From: Desulfovibrio legallii
GTDB lineage: Bacteria > Desulfobacterota > Desulfovibrionia > Desulfovibrionales > Desulfovibrionaceae
Length of the DNA stretch: 64,000 nucleotides
Reading direction: 5' to 3'
Assembly: GCF_900102485.1 (NCBI RefSeq)
Contig: NZ_FNBX01000013.1
Location: 1-64,000 of the forward strand
The first letter of the stretch is position 1; each line of letters starts with the position of its first letter. The notes beneath the pieces are model-generated. The model was not told the origin of the DNA, ran no database searches, and worked only from the letters and a program-made list of their open reading frames with translations. This document shows positions 34,135 through 43,059 of this stretch, piece after piece. The translations under genes and the position numbers were made by a program.

Positions 34135-35499
34135 ATGCAGCGCACCCTTATTGTGGATCTGCTGAACGCCGCCGCGCCCGCGGATAACGTTGCCCTCTGC
34201 GGCTGGATCCGCACCCGCCGCGACGCCAAGGAATTTTCGTTTGTGGAGCTTAACGACGGCTCCTGCCGCGCCAACCTGCAGTGCATTGTGGACGCGGGCA
34301 CGGCGGCGCAGGCGGGGCTGGGCGAGGCGGCCACGGGCGCGGCCGTGCGCGTGCGCGGCGCGTTGGTGGCTTCGCCGGGCAAAGGCCAGCGCTGGGAGGT
34401 GCGGGCAACGGCGGTGGAGGTGTTCGGTTTGGCCGATCCGGAGACTTTTCCCTTGCAGAAAAAGCGCCATTCCGATGAATTTCTGCGCACCATCGCCCAT
34501 TTGCGGCCGCGCACCAACAAATACGGCGCGGCCTTCCGCATCCGGGCTGAAGCCGGCTACGCGGTGCACGAGTTTTTTCGCTCGCGCCGCTTTGCCTGGG
34601 TGCACACCCCGGTGCTCACGGGCGCGGACTGCGAAGGCGCGGGCGAGATGTTCCGCGTCACGGCGCTGGAACCGGGGCAGACGGATCTGCAGCGGGATTT
34701 TTTCGGGCGGCGCTGCAACCTGACCGTTTCCGGCCAGCTGGAGGCCGAAGCCCTGGCCATGGGCCTGGGCCGGGTTTATTCCTTTGGGCCCACCTTCCGG
34801 GCGGAAAATTCCAATACCCCGCGCCACGCCGCCGAATTTTGGATGATCGAACCGGAAATGGCCTTTGCCGATCTGGACGACCTCATGGACCTGGGCGAAG
34901 ACCTTACCCGCTCTGTGGTGGAGCACGCCCTGGCCCACTGCGCCGAGGATCTGGCCCTGTTTGACAGCTTTGTGGATAAAGGCCTGCTGGCTCGGCTCAA
35001 AGGGCTTTTGGCCGCCCCCTTTGCCCGCGTGCCCTATGCCGAGGCCGTGGAGATTCTGCAGAAAAGCGGCAAGGATTTTGCCTACCCCGTGGCCTTCGGC
35101 ACGGACCTGCAGACCGAACACGAGCGCTACCTGGCGGAAGAGCACTTTGGCAAGCCCGTGGCTGTGTATAATTATCCAAAAGAAATCAAGGCGTTTTATA
35201 TGCGTCAGAACGACGACGGGCGCACCGTGGCCGCCGTGGATATTCTGGTGCCGCGCATTGGCGAGCTCATCGGCGGTTCGCAGCGCGAGGAGCGCCTGGA
35301 CCGGCTTACGGCCCGCATTGCGGAGCTGGGGCAGCGGCCTGAAGACTACTGGTGGTACCTGGATCTGCGCCGCTTCGGCAGCGTGCCCCACGCGGGCTTC
35401 GGCCTGGGCTTTGAGCGGCTGCTCATGCTGCTCACGGGCATAAGCAACATTCGCGACGTCATCCCCTTCCCGCGCACGCCGGGGAACCTGGAGTTTTAG
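34135..35499 (+). CDS. asnS: Asparaginyl-tRNA synthetase
   Basis: 454-residue class II aminoacyl-tRNA synthetase. The N-terminal OB-fold anticodon-binding domain (residues 10-110) reads [20 protein letters not shown]. Motif 2 is [20 protein letters not shown] and motif 3 is [15 protein letters not shown]. The EFWMIEPE stretch and the overall size fit AsnRS rather than AspRS. A GAGGA lies 10 bp before the ATG. The stop codon abuts dispersed repeat copy C. Confidence 0.94.
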   Translation: MQRTLIVDLLNAAAPADNVALCGWIRTRRDAKEFSFVELNDGSCRANLQCIVDAGTAAQAGLGEAATGAAVRVRGALVASPGKGQRWEVRATAVEVFGLADPETFPLQKKRHSDEFLRTIAHLRPRTNKYGAAFRIRAEAGYAVHEFFRSRRFAWVHTPVLTGADCEGAGEMFRVTALEPGQTDLQRDFFGRRCNLTVSGQLEAEALAMGLGRVYSFGPTFRAENSNTPRHAAEFWMIEPEMAFADLDDLMDLGEDLTRSVVEHALAHCAEDLALFDSFVDKGLLARLKGLLAAPFARVPYAEAVEILQKSGKDFAYPVAFGTDLQTEHERYLAEEHFGKPVAVYNYPKEIKAFYMRQNDDGRTVAAVDILVPRIGELIGGSQREERLDRLTARIAELGQRPEDYWWYLDLRRFGSVPHAGFGLGFERLLMLLTGISNIRDVIPFPRTPGNLEF

Positions 35500-35500
35500 G

Positions 35501-35644
35501 GCATTTCAAAGTTGAAATGCCCTGGCGGCTGCGTGAGCAGACGCCCGCTGTGGAGGCGTAAGCGCAAGTTATTTGCGCCGTTAAGCGCCGAAACGGGCGT
35601 GTCGCAAACTTTAAGCAGGCCTGTTCTCAAAGGTAATCTGCTCT
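35501..35644 (+). repeat. Dispersed intergenic repeat, copy C
   Basis: It begins with the palindrome GCATTTCAAAGTTGAAATGC (35501-35520), one base after the asnS stop. The core CTGGCGGCTGCGTGAGCAGA ... GTAAGCGCAAGTTATTTGCG follows, and the copy ends TGTTCTCAAAGGTAATCTGCTCT. It is the copy closest to A in the first half of the core. Confidence 0.88.
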
Positions 35645-35722
35645 GGAGCACGCGCAACGACCAGATGGCCCTGAAAAAGATTGCGGCAAGACCGTCTTTG
35701 GCGGCCTTGCCGCTTCTTGCCG

Positions 35723-36418
35723 TCAGGCCGGCTGCCCGTAGGCCGTGGGCGCGAGGTGCGCCTCCTTAAAAAACTCTTCAGGCCGGAGGATAAAAATATC
35801 CTCGCAGCTTTTGTCAAAGCGCAGCAGCCCCCGGCTTTGCGCCTGGCGCAGCACCTTGTAGAGGGAAATGCGGTGCATGCCCAGAAGGTCGGCCATTTCC
35901 CGGTAGGAGATGTCCCGACGGGCCCGCAGGGGCTGCGCGCCGGGCACGATGCGCGAGGCCAGGAATTTGCAGACCCGGGTCGTCTGCGATTTCAGGCTCA
36001 GGGAAATCACCTGCTGCGAGAGCAGCGTGACCTTAAAGCTGAAGCTGTGGCAGAGGTTGAGCAGCAGTTCAGGTTTCTGCAAGCCTATTTTACGCACTTC
36101 TTCGCCCGTAAAAGAGCATATATAGCTGTCCTCAACGCATTCATGATAGTACCGGGCATCCCCCATGACTAAGGGATTGTCGTGGCCCAGCAGAATGAAT
36201 GAGGGCGTTTCGTTGAAGCAGCAGCCTTCCCGCAGGTACCAGAGCGTTTTTTCGCTGCCTTCGGCGGCCAGGGCCATAAGGCGCACCCTGCCGCTGACTA
36301 CAAAAAACATGTGGGGTTGGTCGTCAGCAAATTTCTGGCCTTTTTTCCACAAGCGGGGCCTGGAAGGCGCCACCGCCCGCCAGCAAATATTCTGACCCAC
36401 AAGCTCGGTAAAGGACAT
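35723..36418 (-). CDS. Crp/Fnr-family transcriptional regulator
   Basis: 231-residue regulator. Residues 25-140 form a cyclic-nucleotide-binding-type beta-roll (FFVVSGRVRLMALAAEGSEK, YLREGCCFNETPSF). The C-terminal winged helix-turn-helix is ISYREMADLLGMHRISLYKV. The N-terminus lacks the four-cysteine cluster of FNR, and the cAMP phosphate pocket is not obvious, so the signal is unknown. ATG 36418 was chosen over a GTG six bases upstream because GGAGG is spaced correctly for it. It is divergent from the arylsulfotransferase-like gene, and a candidate site for this kind of dimeric regulator lies between them. Confidence 0.9.
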   Translation of the reverse strand: MSFTELVGQNICWRAVAPSRPRLWKKGQKFADDQPHMFFVVSGRVRLMALAAEGSEKTLWYLREGCCFNETPSFILLGHDNPLVMGDARYYHECVEDSYICSFTGEEVRKIGLQKPELLLNLCHSFSFKVTLLSQQVISLSLKSQTTRVCKFLASRIVPGAQPLRARRDISYREMADLLGMHRISLYKVLRQAQSRGLLRFDKSCEDIFILRPEEFFKEAHLAPTAYGQPA

Positions 36419-36558
36419 ACGCACCTCCGCGCCGTTACGGCGGAATCACCCCCAGTATATGTGAAACAAACAACAATACCAAGCCAACGGCGTCCAAAGC
36501 CCCACCCGGGGCTTCCGCCTCCCCTGAAAACACCTTAGCGCCGTCTTTTTGTGAATAA

Positions 36559-36574
36559 TGTTGCTACCACAACA
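36559..36574. promoter_or_regulatory. Candidate Crp/Fnr operator, site 1
   Basis: TGTTG-CTACCA-CAACA is a perfect 5-bp inverted repeat with a 6-base centre. It lies 90 bp before the arylsulfotransferase-like gene and 141 bp before the regulator gene. It shares GTTGC-N2-C-N-ACAACAT with sites 2 and 3. Confidence 0.65.
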
Positions 36575-36663
36575 TCCCCGGCAGCTTTCCCGCCCTACCA
36601 TTCCCCATGCAGCATCACCGTCGCGGCGCGCAAGGCCTGCGGCGTCACCAACTGGAGGTTTTT

Positions 36664-38112
36664 ATGGGGCATCCCACTATTTATCCCACCGGCGTCACGT
36701 TGTATAATCCGGACAAGGCCTGGAACGGCTTTACCATCCTGCAGGCTCCCGACAACGGGGCCCTGCTTCTGGGCATGAACGGTCATGAAATCCGGATGTG
36801 GAAGGACGTGCACGGCTTTCCCAACAAGATGTTCCCTGGCGGCATGCTCATGGGCAGCACCGGCACCCGCCACCCCAAGTTCGGCCTGCAGGACCAGCTG
36901 GACCTGGTGCAGATCGACTGGGACGGCAACATCGTCTGGAAATTTGACCGGGCGGAATTTATCGAGGATCCGGGCCAGGAACCGCGCTGGATGGCGCGCC
37001 AGCACCACGATTTTCAGCGCGAGGGCAGCTCCGCAGGCTACTATGCGCCCGGCTCCGAACCCAAGATCGATTCCGGCAACACCCTGGTGCTCTGCCACCG
37101 CAACACCGTGCAGCCGTACATCAGCGACAAAACCCTGGTGGACGACGTTATCTATGAAGTGAACTGGGAAGGCGACATCCTTTGGGAGTGGGCCTGCTCC
37201 GACCATGCGGAAGAGATGGGCTTTTCCGAGGAAGCCCGCAACGCCATGTGCCGCGACCCCAACTACCGCGGCGGCACCCTCATGGAAGACGCGCCCGGCG
37301 TGGGCGACTGGATGCACGTCAACTCCATGTCCACCCTCGGCCCCAACAAGTGGTTTGACGCCGGGGACGGCCGCTTTCATCCCGACAACATCATCATCGA
37401 CGGCCGCGAAACCAACGTCATTCTGATTCTGGACAAAAAGACCGGCAAGGTCGTCTGGCAGCTGGGCCCCGACTACAACCGCACACCTGAGGCAAAGGGC
37501 ATTGGCTGGATCATCGGCCAGCACCATGCCCACATGATCCCCCGCGGCCTGCCCGGCGAGGGCAACATCCTGGTCTTTGACAACGGCGGCTGGGCCGGCT
37601 ACGGCGCGCCCAATCCCGGCGCGGCCCACGGCGTTAAAGCCGCGCAGCGCGACTACTCCCGCGTGCTGGAGATAGACCCCGTCAGCCTCAAGATCGTGTG
37701 GCAGTATACCCCGCACGAGGCGGGCTTCCTCATCCCCCTGGACGCCAGCCGCTTCTACAGCCCCTTCATCAGCTCGGCGCAGCGGCTGCCCAACGGCAAT
37801 ACCCTGATCTGCGAAGGTTCGGACGGCCGCGTGTTTGAAGTCACCAGCGAGCATGAGATCGTCTGGGAATACCTGTGCCCCTACAAAGGGCACATCGGCA
37901 TGCCCATGAACTGGGTGTACCGCGCCTACCGCCTGCCCTACGCCTGGGTGCCGCAGGCCGAAGTCCCCGCCGAAAAGGCCATTGAACCCTTGAGCGTCAA
38001 GGACTACCGGGTGCCCGACGCGGCGCCCTTTGGTCCCTTGAGCACGGTTTCGGTCAAGGGCACCGTTGGCTACTACAGCGGCGCGGGCCATTGCGTGGCC
38101 GCCACCGAATAG
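36664..38112 (+). CDS. Arylsulfotransferase (ASST)-family protein
   Basis: 482-residue beta-propeller-type protein of the aryl-sulfate sulfotransferase family, which moves a sulfo group from one phenol to another through a histidine. Conserved pieces are RQHHDFQREG, GDWMHVNSMSTLGPNKWFD, RETNVILILDKKTGKVVWQL, GQHHAHMIPRG and RLPNGNTLICEGSDGRVFEV. The repeated W-V/I-W and GN-L-C blades fit the fold. No signal peptide is present, unlike the periplasmic E. coli-type enzyme, so it is predicted to be cytoplasmic. GGAGG precedes the ATG. It lies under operator site 1 and ends with a strong terminator. Confidence 0.82.
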   Translation: MGHPTIYPTGVTLYNPDKAWNGFTILQAPDNGALLLGMNGHEIRMWKDVHGFPNKMFPGGMLMGSTGTRHPKFGLQDQLDLVQIDWDGNIVWKFDRAEFIEDPGQEPRWMARQHHDFQREGSSAGYYAPGSEPKIDSGNTLVLCHRNTVQPYISDKTLVDDVIYEVNWEGDILWEWACSDHAEEMGFSEEARNAMCRDPNYRGGTLMEDAPGVGDWMHVNSMSTLGPNKWFDAGDGRFHPDNIIIDGRETNVILILDKKTGKVVWQLGPDYNRTPEAKGIGWIIGQHHAHMIPRGLPGEGNILVFDNGGWAGYGAPNPGAAHGVKAAQRDYSRVLEIDPVSLKIVWQYTPHEAGFLIPLDASRFYSPFISSAQRLPNGNTLICEGSDGRVFEVTSEHEIVWEYLCPYKGHIGMPMNWVYRAYRLPYAWVPQAEVPAEKAIEPLSVKDYRVPDAAPFGPLSTVSVKGTVGYYSGAGHCVAATE

Positions 38113-38136
38113 TCTCGGCGTCGGCTGCCTCCTCCA

Positions 38137-38172
38137 CAAAAGTGCCCCGTTGCTGCCGACGGGGCACTTTTG
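38137..38172 (+). terminator. Terminator of the arylsulfotransferase-like gene
   Basis: 14-bp perfect stem CAAAAGTGCCCCGT / ACGGGGCACTTTTG with an 8-base loop, 24 bp after the stop. The T residues lie within the stem end. Confidence 0.85.
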
Positions 38173-38198
38173 CCTGCTGCGCCAGGCCGCAAACGAGG

Positions 38199-38342
38199 AG
38201 AGCAGACTGCCTTTGAGAACAGGCCGTCCAAGGGTTACGATACGCTCGTTCCGGCGCTTGCCGGCGCAAATACATTGCGCTTCGCCTGCACGGCGCGCGT
38301 CTGCGCACGCAGCCGCCACGGCATTGAACGTTGAAATACCCT
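38199..38342 (-). repeat. Dispersed intergenic repeat, copy D (inverted)
   Basis: Same element as copies A-C on the opposite strand. Its reverse complement starts with the near-palindrome ATTTCAACGTTCAAT, runs through GTGGCGGCTGCGTGCGCAGA and GAAGCGCAATGTATTTGCGC, and ends TTCTCAAAGGCAGTCTGCTCT. Confidence 0.87.
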
Positions 38343-38366
38343 ATTACCCGTCAAACAGAGGATCTT

Positions 38367-38798
38367 ATGGCCACCGTTACTGAAACGTATTTGGGCAATC
38401 TGCGCGTGGAATGCGTCCACACCCTGAGCGGCACCAAACTCTGCACCACGCCCACCCCGGACCACGGCGGCGCGGGCGACAGTTTTTCTCCCACCGACCT
38501 CTGCGCGGCGGCCCTGGGTGCCTGCGCCTTGAGCGTGCTGGCCACCTATGCCGAAAACCACGGCCTGGACGTGAGCGGCACGCGGCTGGAGATCAATAAG
38601 TCCATGACTTCCGGCAGCCCCAGCCGCATAGGGCGGCTGGAGGTCACCTTCCACATGCCCGCCAGGCCGTACAGCCAGAAGGAAAAAACCGTTATGGAGC
38701 GCGCCGCCAAAACCTGCGGCGTACACCACAGCCTGCACCCGGACGTGGAGCAGGTTTTTATTTTTGACTGGCCGGATGCCGCGCCGGGCGCTGCATAA
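38367..38798 (+). CDS. OsmC-family protein
   Basis: 143-residue OsmC/Ohr-fold protein, usually a peroxide- or organic-hydroperoxide-reducing enzyme. The two family cysteines are present in DLCAAALGACALSVLA (one per turn) and KTCGVHHSLHPDV. The SFSPTDL motif precedes the first. No signal is seen. ATG 38367 follows AGAGGA. It lies between the arylsulfotransferase-like gene and the porin, but no shared operator is visible in front of it, so its link to the regulon is only by position. Confidence 0.85.
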   Translation: MATVTETYLGNLRVECVHTLSGTKLCTTPTPDHGGAGDSFSPTDLCAAALGACALSVLATYAENHGLDVSGTRLEINKSMTSGSPSRIGRLEVTFHMPARPYSQKEKTVMERAAKTCGVHHSLHPDVEQVFIFDWPDAAPGAA

Positions 38799-38896
38799 AA
38801 AAGCGGACAGGGGCCCCCTTACGCCGGGGCGGGTGGACAAAAGAGCGGCGCAGGGGCAGGGCCCCGCGCCGCTCCGGCGTCAGGTCGGGCGCCCGC

Positions 38897-40432
38897 TCAG
38901 AACAGGTAACGGAAGGAGAGCGAAACGCGCCAGTTGTCGCGGTACTGCGAATCTTCCACGCCGTGCCAGGTGTCACCGTCCAGGTGCAGGTTCACATAGG
39001 CGGCTTCCAGGTTGACCAGCAGATTTTCGTAGATCTTGTAGGTATTGGAGATGCTGTAATCCCAGGCATGGTCCGTGGTGGTCAGATAGGCCATGGGGCC
39101 GTCCGCGCGGCTGGGATAGCTGACCATGTTGGCCTTGCGGGGCATTTCCGCGCTGTTGGTGCCCTGAAAATAGCCCACCTTGACAGTGTGGGTAAGGTCT
39201 TTGACGAAGCTCAGGTCTTTGATGCCGATCACACCGCCCGCCAGGCCGCTGGGGTTGTGGCCCAGCACCTTCCAGGTGTTCAGGTCAAAAAAGCCGCCGC
39301 CGAAGCCCAGAGGCGTTACGGGCCAGGCCGTATTGAACTGGGGCAGGCGCTCGGAGCCGTTGTAGGGGTTGTCGTCGTCGCCACTGCCGTACCAGGCGGT
39401 GAGGCCGGGCGTGCCCCAGTCGCACTTGTAGTCCACCCGCAGGGCCGCGTACCAGCCGCGGCGGGTGAGCTCAAAGGTCCGCCCCTGGGCGGCCGTAGCG
39501 CCAAAGCCCGTGTAGTTGTGCAGCTCGCCCATATCCACCGCGCCGTAGCTGAATTCGGCGGCGATGTTGAAGGGGGCCCAGAGGTTGAGCTCGGAGGTCA
39601 GGCCGCCCCAATAGCCGTTACTCCAGGTGTTGTGGGCGCTGCGGTAGACTTTTTCAAAGGTGCTCACATAGGTGCCGCCGCTGCCCAGCACAGGCATAAG
39701 GCCGCCGCGCGGCGCATAAATGGCGGGCTCGCGCTGGGCGGTGTTGTCGTTGATGCCGCGCAGGCTGTTTTCGCCCATCAGGGCGTACATGCCCCAGGGG
39801 GTAACTTTGAGGCCGGGGGCGGTGATGGGCACGCTCAGGCCGAACACGTCCAGGTTGTCCAGATAGCCTGATTCGTCTTTGTTGTATTGGGTCAGGTTCG
39901 AGTTGTCGTTATAGGGGCGGCCCCAGAAAAAGGCGGCCTCTATCCGCGCGTCGCCCAGCTGCACCTGGGGCAGGCTCAGGTTGACCCCCGCGGTAGACTG
40001 CCCGTAGACGGCGTTCCAGCCCGTGACGTAGCCCGGCAGCAGCAGGGGCTGCATGCCCATGCGCACCTTGAGGTCGGTTTTGGGCAAGGTCCAGTCGATG
40101 TAGACATGGCGCACACCCAGGTTCTGCGTGCCGTCCGCGCCCAGGGCCGCGCCGTCCTTGGCGGAGCCCCAGTTCATGGTGCCGGTGCCCACCGTAAACA
40201 TGACGCTGCCTGAAAGGTTTTCGCTGGCCACGGCGTCGATCTGGGCACGCAGGCGCTCAATGGCGCCGAAGGTGTCCTTGCCGCTGACGCCGCGCGGCAG
40301 CACGTTTGAGGTTTCAAAGCTGATGTCAAAGGCTCCCTTGACCTTAAAATCCACCGCTTCGACCGGCTGCCGGCCCGCAAGAAGCGCGCAGACCGCAACC
40401 GCAAGCGCCAGGGCATGGCGGGCGTAGTGCAT
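38897..40432 (-). CDS. Outer-membrane trimeric porin (Desulfovibrio type)
   Basis: 511-residue outer-membrane channel. Residues 1-27 are a signal peptide (MHYARHALALAVAVCALLAG...). The mature protein begins VDFKVKGAFDISFETSN and alternates polar and hydrophobic residues throughout, as beta-barrels do. It ends in SLSFRYLF, the C-terminal phenylalanine needed for barrel insertion. AGGAGGACAC precedes the ATG. Desulfovibrio genomes carry several such porins; the substrate is not readable. Operator site 2 lies 83 bp upstream, and the divergent MFS operon has site 3. Confidence 0.87.
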   Translation of the reverse strand: MHYARHALALAVAVCALLAGRQPVEAVDFKVKGAFDISFETSNVLPRGVSGKDTFGAIERLRAQIDAVASENLSGSVMFTVGTGTMNWGSAKDGAALGADGTQNLGVRHVYIDWTLPKTDLKVRMGMQPLLLPGYVTGWNAVYGQSTAGVNLSLPQVQLGDARIEAAFFWGRPYNDNSNLTQYNKDESGYLDNLDVFGLSVPITAPGLKVTPWGMYALMGENSLRGINDNTAQREPAIYAPRGGLMPVLGSGGTYVSTFEKVYRSAHNTWSNGYWGGLTSELNLWAPFNIAAEFSYGAVDMGELHNYTGFGATAAQGRTFELTRRGWYAALRVDYKCDWGTPGLTAWYGSGDDDNPYNGSERLPQFNTAWPVTPLGFGGGFFDLNTWKVLGHNPSGLAGGVIGIKDLSFVKDLTHTVKVGYFQGTNSAEMPRKANMVSYPSRADGPMAYLTTTDHAWDYSISNTYKIYENLLVNLEAAYVNLHLDGDTWHGVEDSQYRDNWRVSLSFRYLF

Positions 40433-40514
40433 GTGTCCTCCTGTGATTTTTTGAACAATCCTTCCATATCCTCCAGCCATAGCTTTTTCATGCCCGTTGC
40501 TGTTGTTGTCTGAC

Positions 40515-40530
40515 GTTGCGGCAACAACAT
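40515..40530. promoter_or_regulatory. Candidate Crp/Fnr operator, site 2
   Basis: GTTGCGGCAACAACAT, 83 bp before the porin ATG. It has the GTTG-N6-CAAC core and agrees with sites 1 and 3 at 13 of 16 positions. Confidence 0.6.
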
Positions 40531-40629
40531 TTTTGAGAATTATGCAATTTTTCACATGGCGTTGGATTCTTGTAAAAAATGATTATTTTCAAGGTAATAT
40601 TGTGTTTCTGTGAAAAAAGACGCAAAAAG

Positions 40630-40645
40630 GTTGCCGCCACAACAT
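40630..40645. promoter_or_regulatory. Candidate Crp/Fnr operator, site 3
   Basis: GTTGCCGCCACAACAT, 108 bp before the MFS transporter ATG. Same GTTG-N6-CAAC core as sites 1 and 2. Confidence 0.6.
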
Positions 40646-40752
40646 TGCCGGGTCCGCTGCTGGCCTAGGTGAATAGGTGTATGCCTTGTGCATACGCTCT
40701 CTTTCACAACCGACCACAGCCCGCTGCCAAGGGCGCATATTCAGGAGGGGTC

Positions 40753-42087
40753 ATGCAGGACGCACCACGCATCAGCAACAACTACTTTGATGGGCTCAAG
40801 GTCAGCGGGCGTCATAAGGTAGTGTTTTTCATCATCATGATCGCCTACTTCTGCGAGCAGATGGACAACTGGAATTTCGGCTTCATCGCCCCGGCGCTGA
40901 TGCACAACTGGGGCCTGACCATGAAGGACCTGGGGCACGTTACCTTCTGGTACTTTGTGGCCATGACCTGCGGCGGTCTGGTGGGGGGCGTCATTTCGGA
41001 CGTCATCGGCCGCCGCAAGACCTTTCTTATTGCCATCACGTTGTTTTCCACCGCGTCCATCATCAACGGTCTGACCAACAGTTTTCCCGTGTTTGTGGCC
41101 TCCCGCGCGCTGACGGGCTTTGGCGTGTTCTGCCTTATGGTGTGTTCGCAGGCTTATATTGCGGAGATGGCCCCGGCGGAAAGCCGCGGCAAATGGCAGA
41201 ACACGGTGGCGGCCGTGGGCTTTTGCGCCGTGCCGGTCATTGGCATGCTCTGCCGGGCCGTTATCCCCCTGCACGAGGAGGCCTGGCGGTATATCTTTTA
41301 TATGGGCGGGTTCGGCTACCTGGCGCTGATCATTGCCTGGAAGTACCTGGACGAATCGCCCCGCTGGCTGGTGGCGCGCGGCCGGGTGGCCGAGGCCGAG
41401 GCCATTATGCTCGACATCACCCACCAGAACATCGATCTTTCGGCGGTAGCGGCCAAGCAGCCGCCCCGCAAGGCTCCGCTCAAGGAAGTGCTGCTGAGCA
41501 TGTGCAGCAAAAAGTACCTCAAGCGCACCATCGTTATTTTTTTGCTGGTCATCCTCACCAATCCGGCCACCTTCCTGGTCACCAACTGGACGGCCACCCT
41601 GCTCAAGGCCCACGGCTTCAGCCTGGAGGACTGCCTCATGGCCACCACGCTCATTTCCATCGGCGTGCCCCTTGGCTGCTATGTTTCGGGCTTGTTTTCC
41701 GATATGGGGGGGCGCAAAATCCCCATCGTCTGCATGCTGGTGTTCATGGCCGTGCTGGCCCCCATCTTCGGCAATGTCAGCGGCTACTGGCTGGTGGTGG
41801 TCATCGGCGGGCTGCTCACGGCCGGCGTTATGGGCATGGGCTTCACGGTGTTTTCGTACACGGCGGAGTCTTACCCCACCATGTCGCGCAATACGGCCAC
41901 CGGCTTCCACGCCGCTTCCGGCCGCCTGGCCGTGGCCTTTTCCCAGCCCTTGATTCCTGTTGTCTACGCAGCATACAGCTTTGACGGCGTGTTTTATATA
42001 TTCACCGCGCTCTGCGTCGCCGCGGCGCTCATTCTGGGCATCTGGGGCGCGCGCACGGGCGGCAAGTCGCTGGAGGACATCGCCTGA
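40753..42087 (+). CDS. MFS transporter
   Basis: 444-residue inner-membrane transporter with 12 predicted helices. The MFS loop 2-3 signature is GGVISDVIGRRKTFLIA, and the matching loop 8-9 is GLFSDMGGRKIPIV. The stretch YIAEMAPAESRGKWQN and YLDESPRWLVARGRVAEAE resemble the sugar-porter and aromatic-acid symporter branches, so an organic anion or sugar is the likely substrate. AGGAGG lies four bases before the ATG. It is the first gene of a four-gene run (MFS, glutaredoxin fusion, dihydrolipoyl dehydrogenase, lipoyl carrier) behind operator site 3. Confidence 0.87.
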   Translation: MQDAPRISNNYFDGLKVSGRHKVVFFIIMIAYFCEQMDNWNFGFIAPALMHNWGLTMKDLGHVTFWYFVAMTCGGLVGGVISDVIGRRKTFLIAITLFSTASIINGLTNSFPVFVASRALTGFGVFCLMVCSQAYIAEMAPAESRGKWQNTVAAVGFCAVPVIGMLCRAVIPLHEEAWRYIFYMGGFGYLALIIAWKYLDESPRWLVARGRVAEAEAIMLDITHQNIDLSAVAAKQPPRKAPLKEVLLSMCSKKYLKRTIVIFLLVILTNPATFLVTNWTATLLKAHGFSLEDCLMATTLISIGVPLGCYVSGLFSDMGGRKIPIVCMLVFMAVLAPIFGNVSGYWLVVVIGGLLTAGVMGMGFTVFSYTAESYPTMSRNTATGFHAASGRLAVAFSQPLIPVVYAAYSFDGVFYIFTALCVAAALILGIWGARTGGKSLEDIA

Positions 42088-42133
42088 GCCTTTGGCAGCA
42101 TTCCGCCCCCCACCTTTTCCGTACGAGGTTTGT

Positions 42134-42958
42134 ATGAGCATCACACTGTATACTGCACCGGAGTGCATCCGCTGCAAAATCGTCAAAGCCTTCCTGGCCG
42201 AACGCGACATCCCTTACGCCACGGTGGACTTCAAGGCGGACGCCCCGGTCTTCAACGCCTTTTACCGCGCCAATCGCAAGGCCATTTACCGCAACCCCGA
42301 AGGCGTGGAGTTCCCTTTGTTTGACGACGGCCAGGTCATCAAACAGGGTTCCGGCGAAATCATCGCTTACCTGCTCTCCGGCCATGTGCTGGAAGCCTGC
42401 GTCACCAGGAGCGACCTGCTCCACGGCAAGATCGGCGGCATCTATCCCTCGCAGTGCCCCGATGGCCAGGAGGAGAACCTCTGCATTCTGGTGGACCGCC
42501 TGGCCGCGGGCGGCCTGGAGGTCTGGCTGCAGGCGGACGGCCGCAAGCCTGCGCTGCTGGAACGCCTGCTGGCGATCAAAGGCGTGAAGGCCGTGCTCAA
42601 CGTGGCGGGCGGCCCGGCCGCCGCGGCCGCGGTGTACGGCGGCGCGCCCGACGCGGCCTCCCTGGCCGCCAGCATCAAGCTGGTGCAGGATATCCCCGGC
42701 GGGGGCGTGCGCTTCCTGGCGCGGCCCCTGCCGGGGGCGGACGGGCAGTGGGCCTGGCCTGGACGCGAAGACGCCAGAGACGCGGCCAAAATGGTGGCCG
42801 AAGCCTGCGGGCAGCCCACCTTGCCCTACCGCATTGAGGCGCTGCCGCCCGATACGGCCGTGGACCTGCACGGCCTGGATCCCTTGCCGGAGCAGAACCT
42901 GCTGATGTACCGTTCCGCTGCCCGGCAGTTTTTGTTCAAGGCCGAAATCGGCAAATAG
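42134..42958 (+). CDS. Glutaredoxin-domain protein with a novel C-terminal domain
   Basis: 274-residue cytoplasmic protein. Residues 1-80 form a glutaredoxin/NrdH-like domain with the redox pair CIRC (C11, C14) and EFPLFDDGQVIKQGSGEI in the substrate-binding region. Residues 85-274 contain GKIGGIYPSQCPDGQEENLC, then GLEVWLQADGRKPALLERLL and a final VDLHGLDPLPEQNLLMYRS. I do not recognise this second domain. Two more cysteines (in SQCPDG and ENLC) could join the redox chemistry. The start follows ACGAGG. It lies 46 bp after the MFS gene and 101 bp before the dihydrolipoyl dehydrogenase. Confidence 0.72.
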   Translation: MSITLYTAPECIRCKIVKAFLAERDIPYATVDFKADAPVFNAFYRANRKAIYRNPEGVEFPLFDDGQVIKQGSGEIIAYLLSGHVLEACVTRSDLLHGKIGGIYPSQCPDGQEENLCILVDRLAAGGLEVWLQADGRKPALLERLLAIKGVKAVLNVAGGPAAAAAVYGGAPDAASLAASIKLVQDIPGGGVRFLARPLPGADGQWAWPGREDARDAAKMVAEACGQPTLPYRIEALPPDTAVDLHGLDPLPEQNLLMYRSAARQFLFKAEIGK

Positions 42959-43059
42959 GGCTCTTCGCGCGGACGACACGGTTTTGCCGCGCCGTCCGCG
43001 CGGCGGCCCGACCAAGATAACATCCGGCGTCGGCAGGCGTCGGTTCGGGAGGAATATCC

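Larger units (their letters stand above)
40433..40752. other. Divergent porin / MFS promoter region
   Basis: 320 bp with an AT-rich centre at 40540-40630 flanked by two copies of the candidate operator (40515-40530 and 40630-40645), whose centres are 115 bp apart, about 11 helical turns. No gene. Confidence 0.8.
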
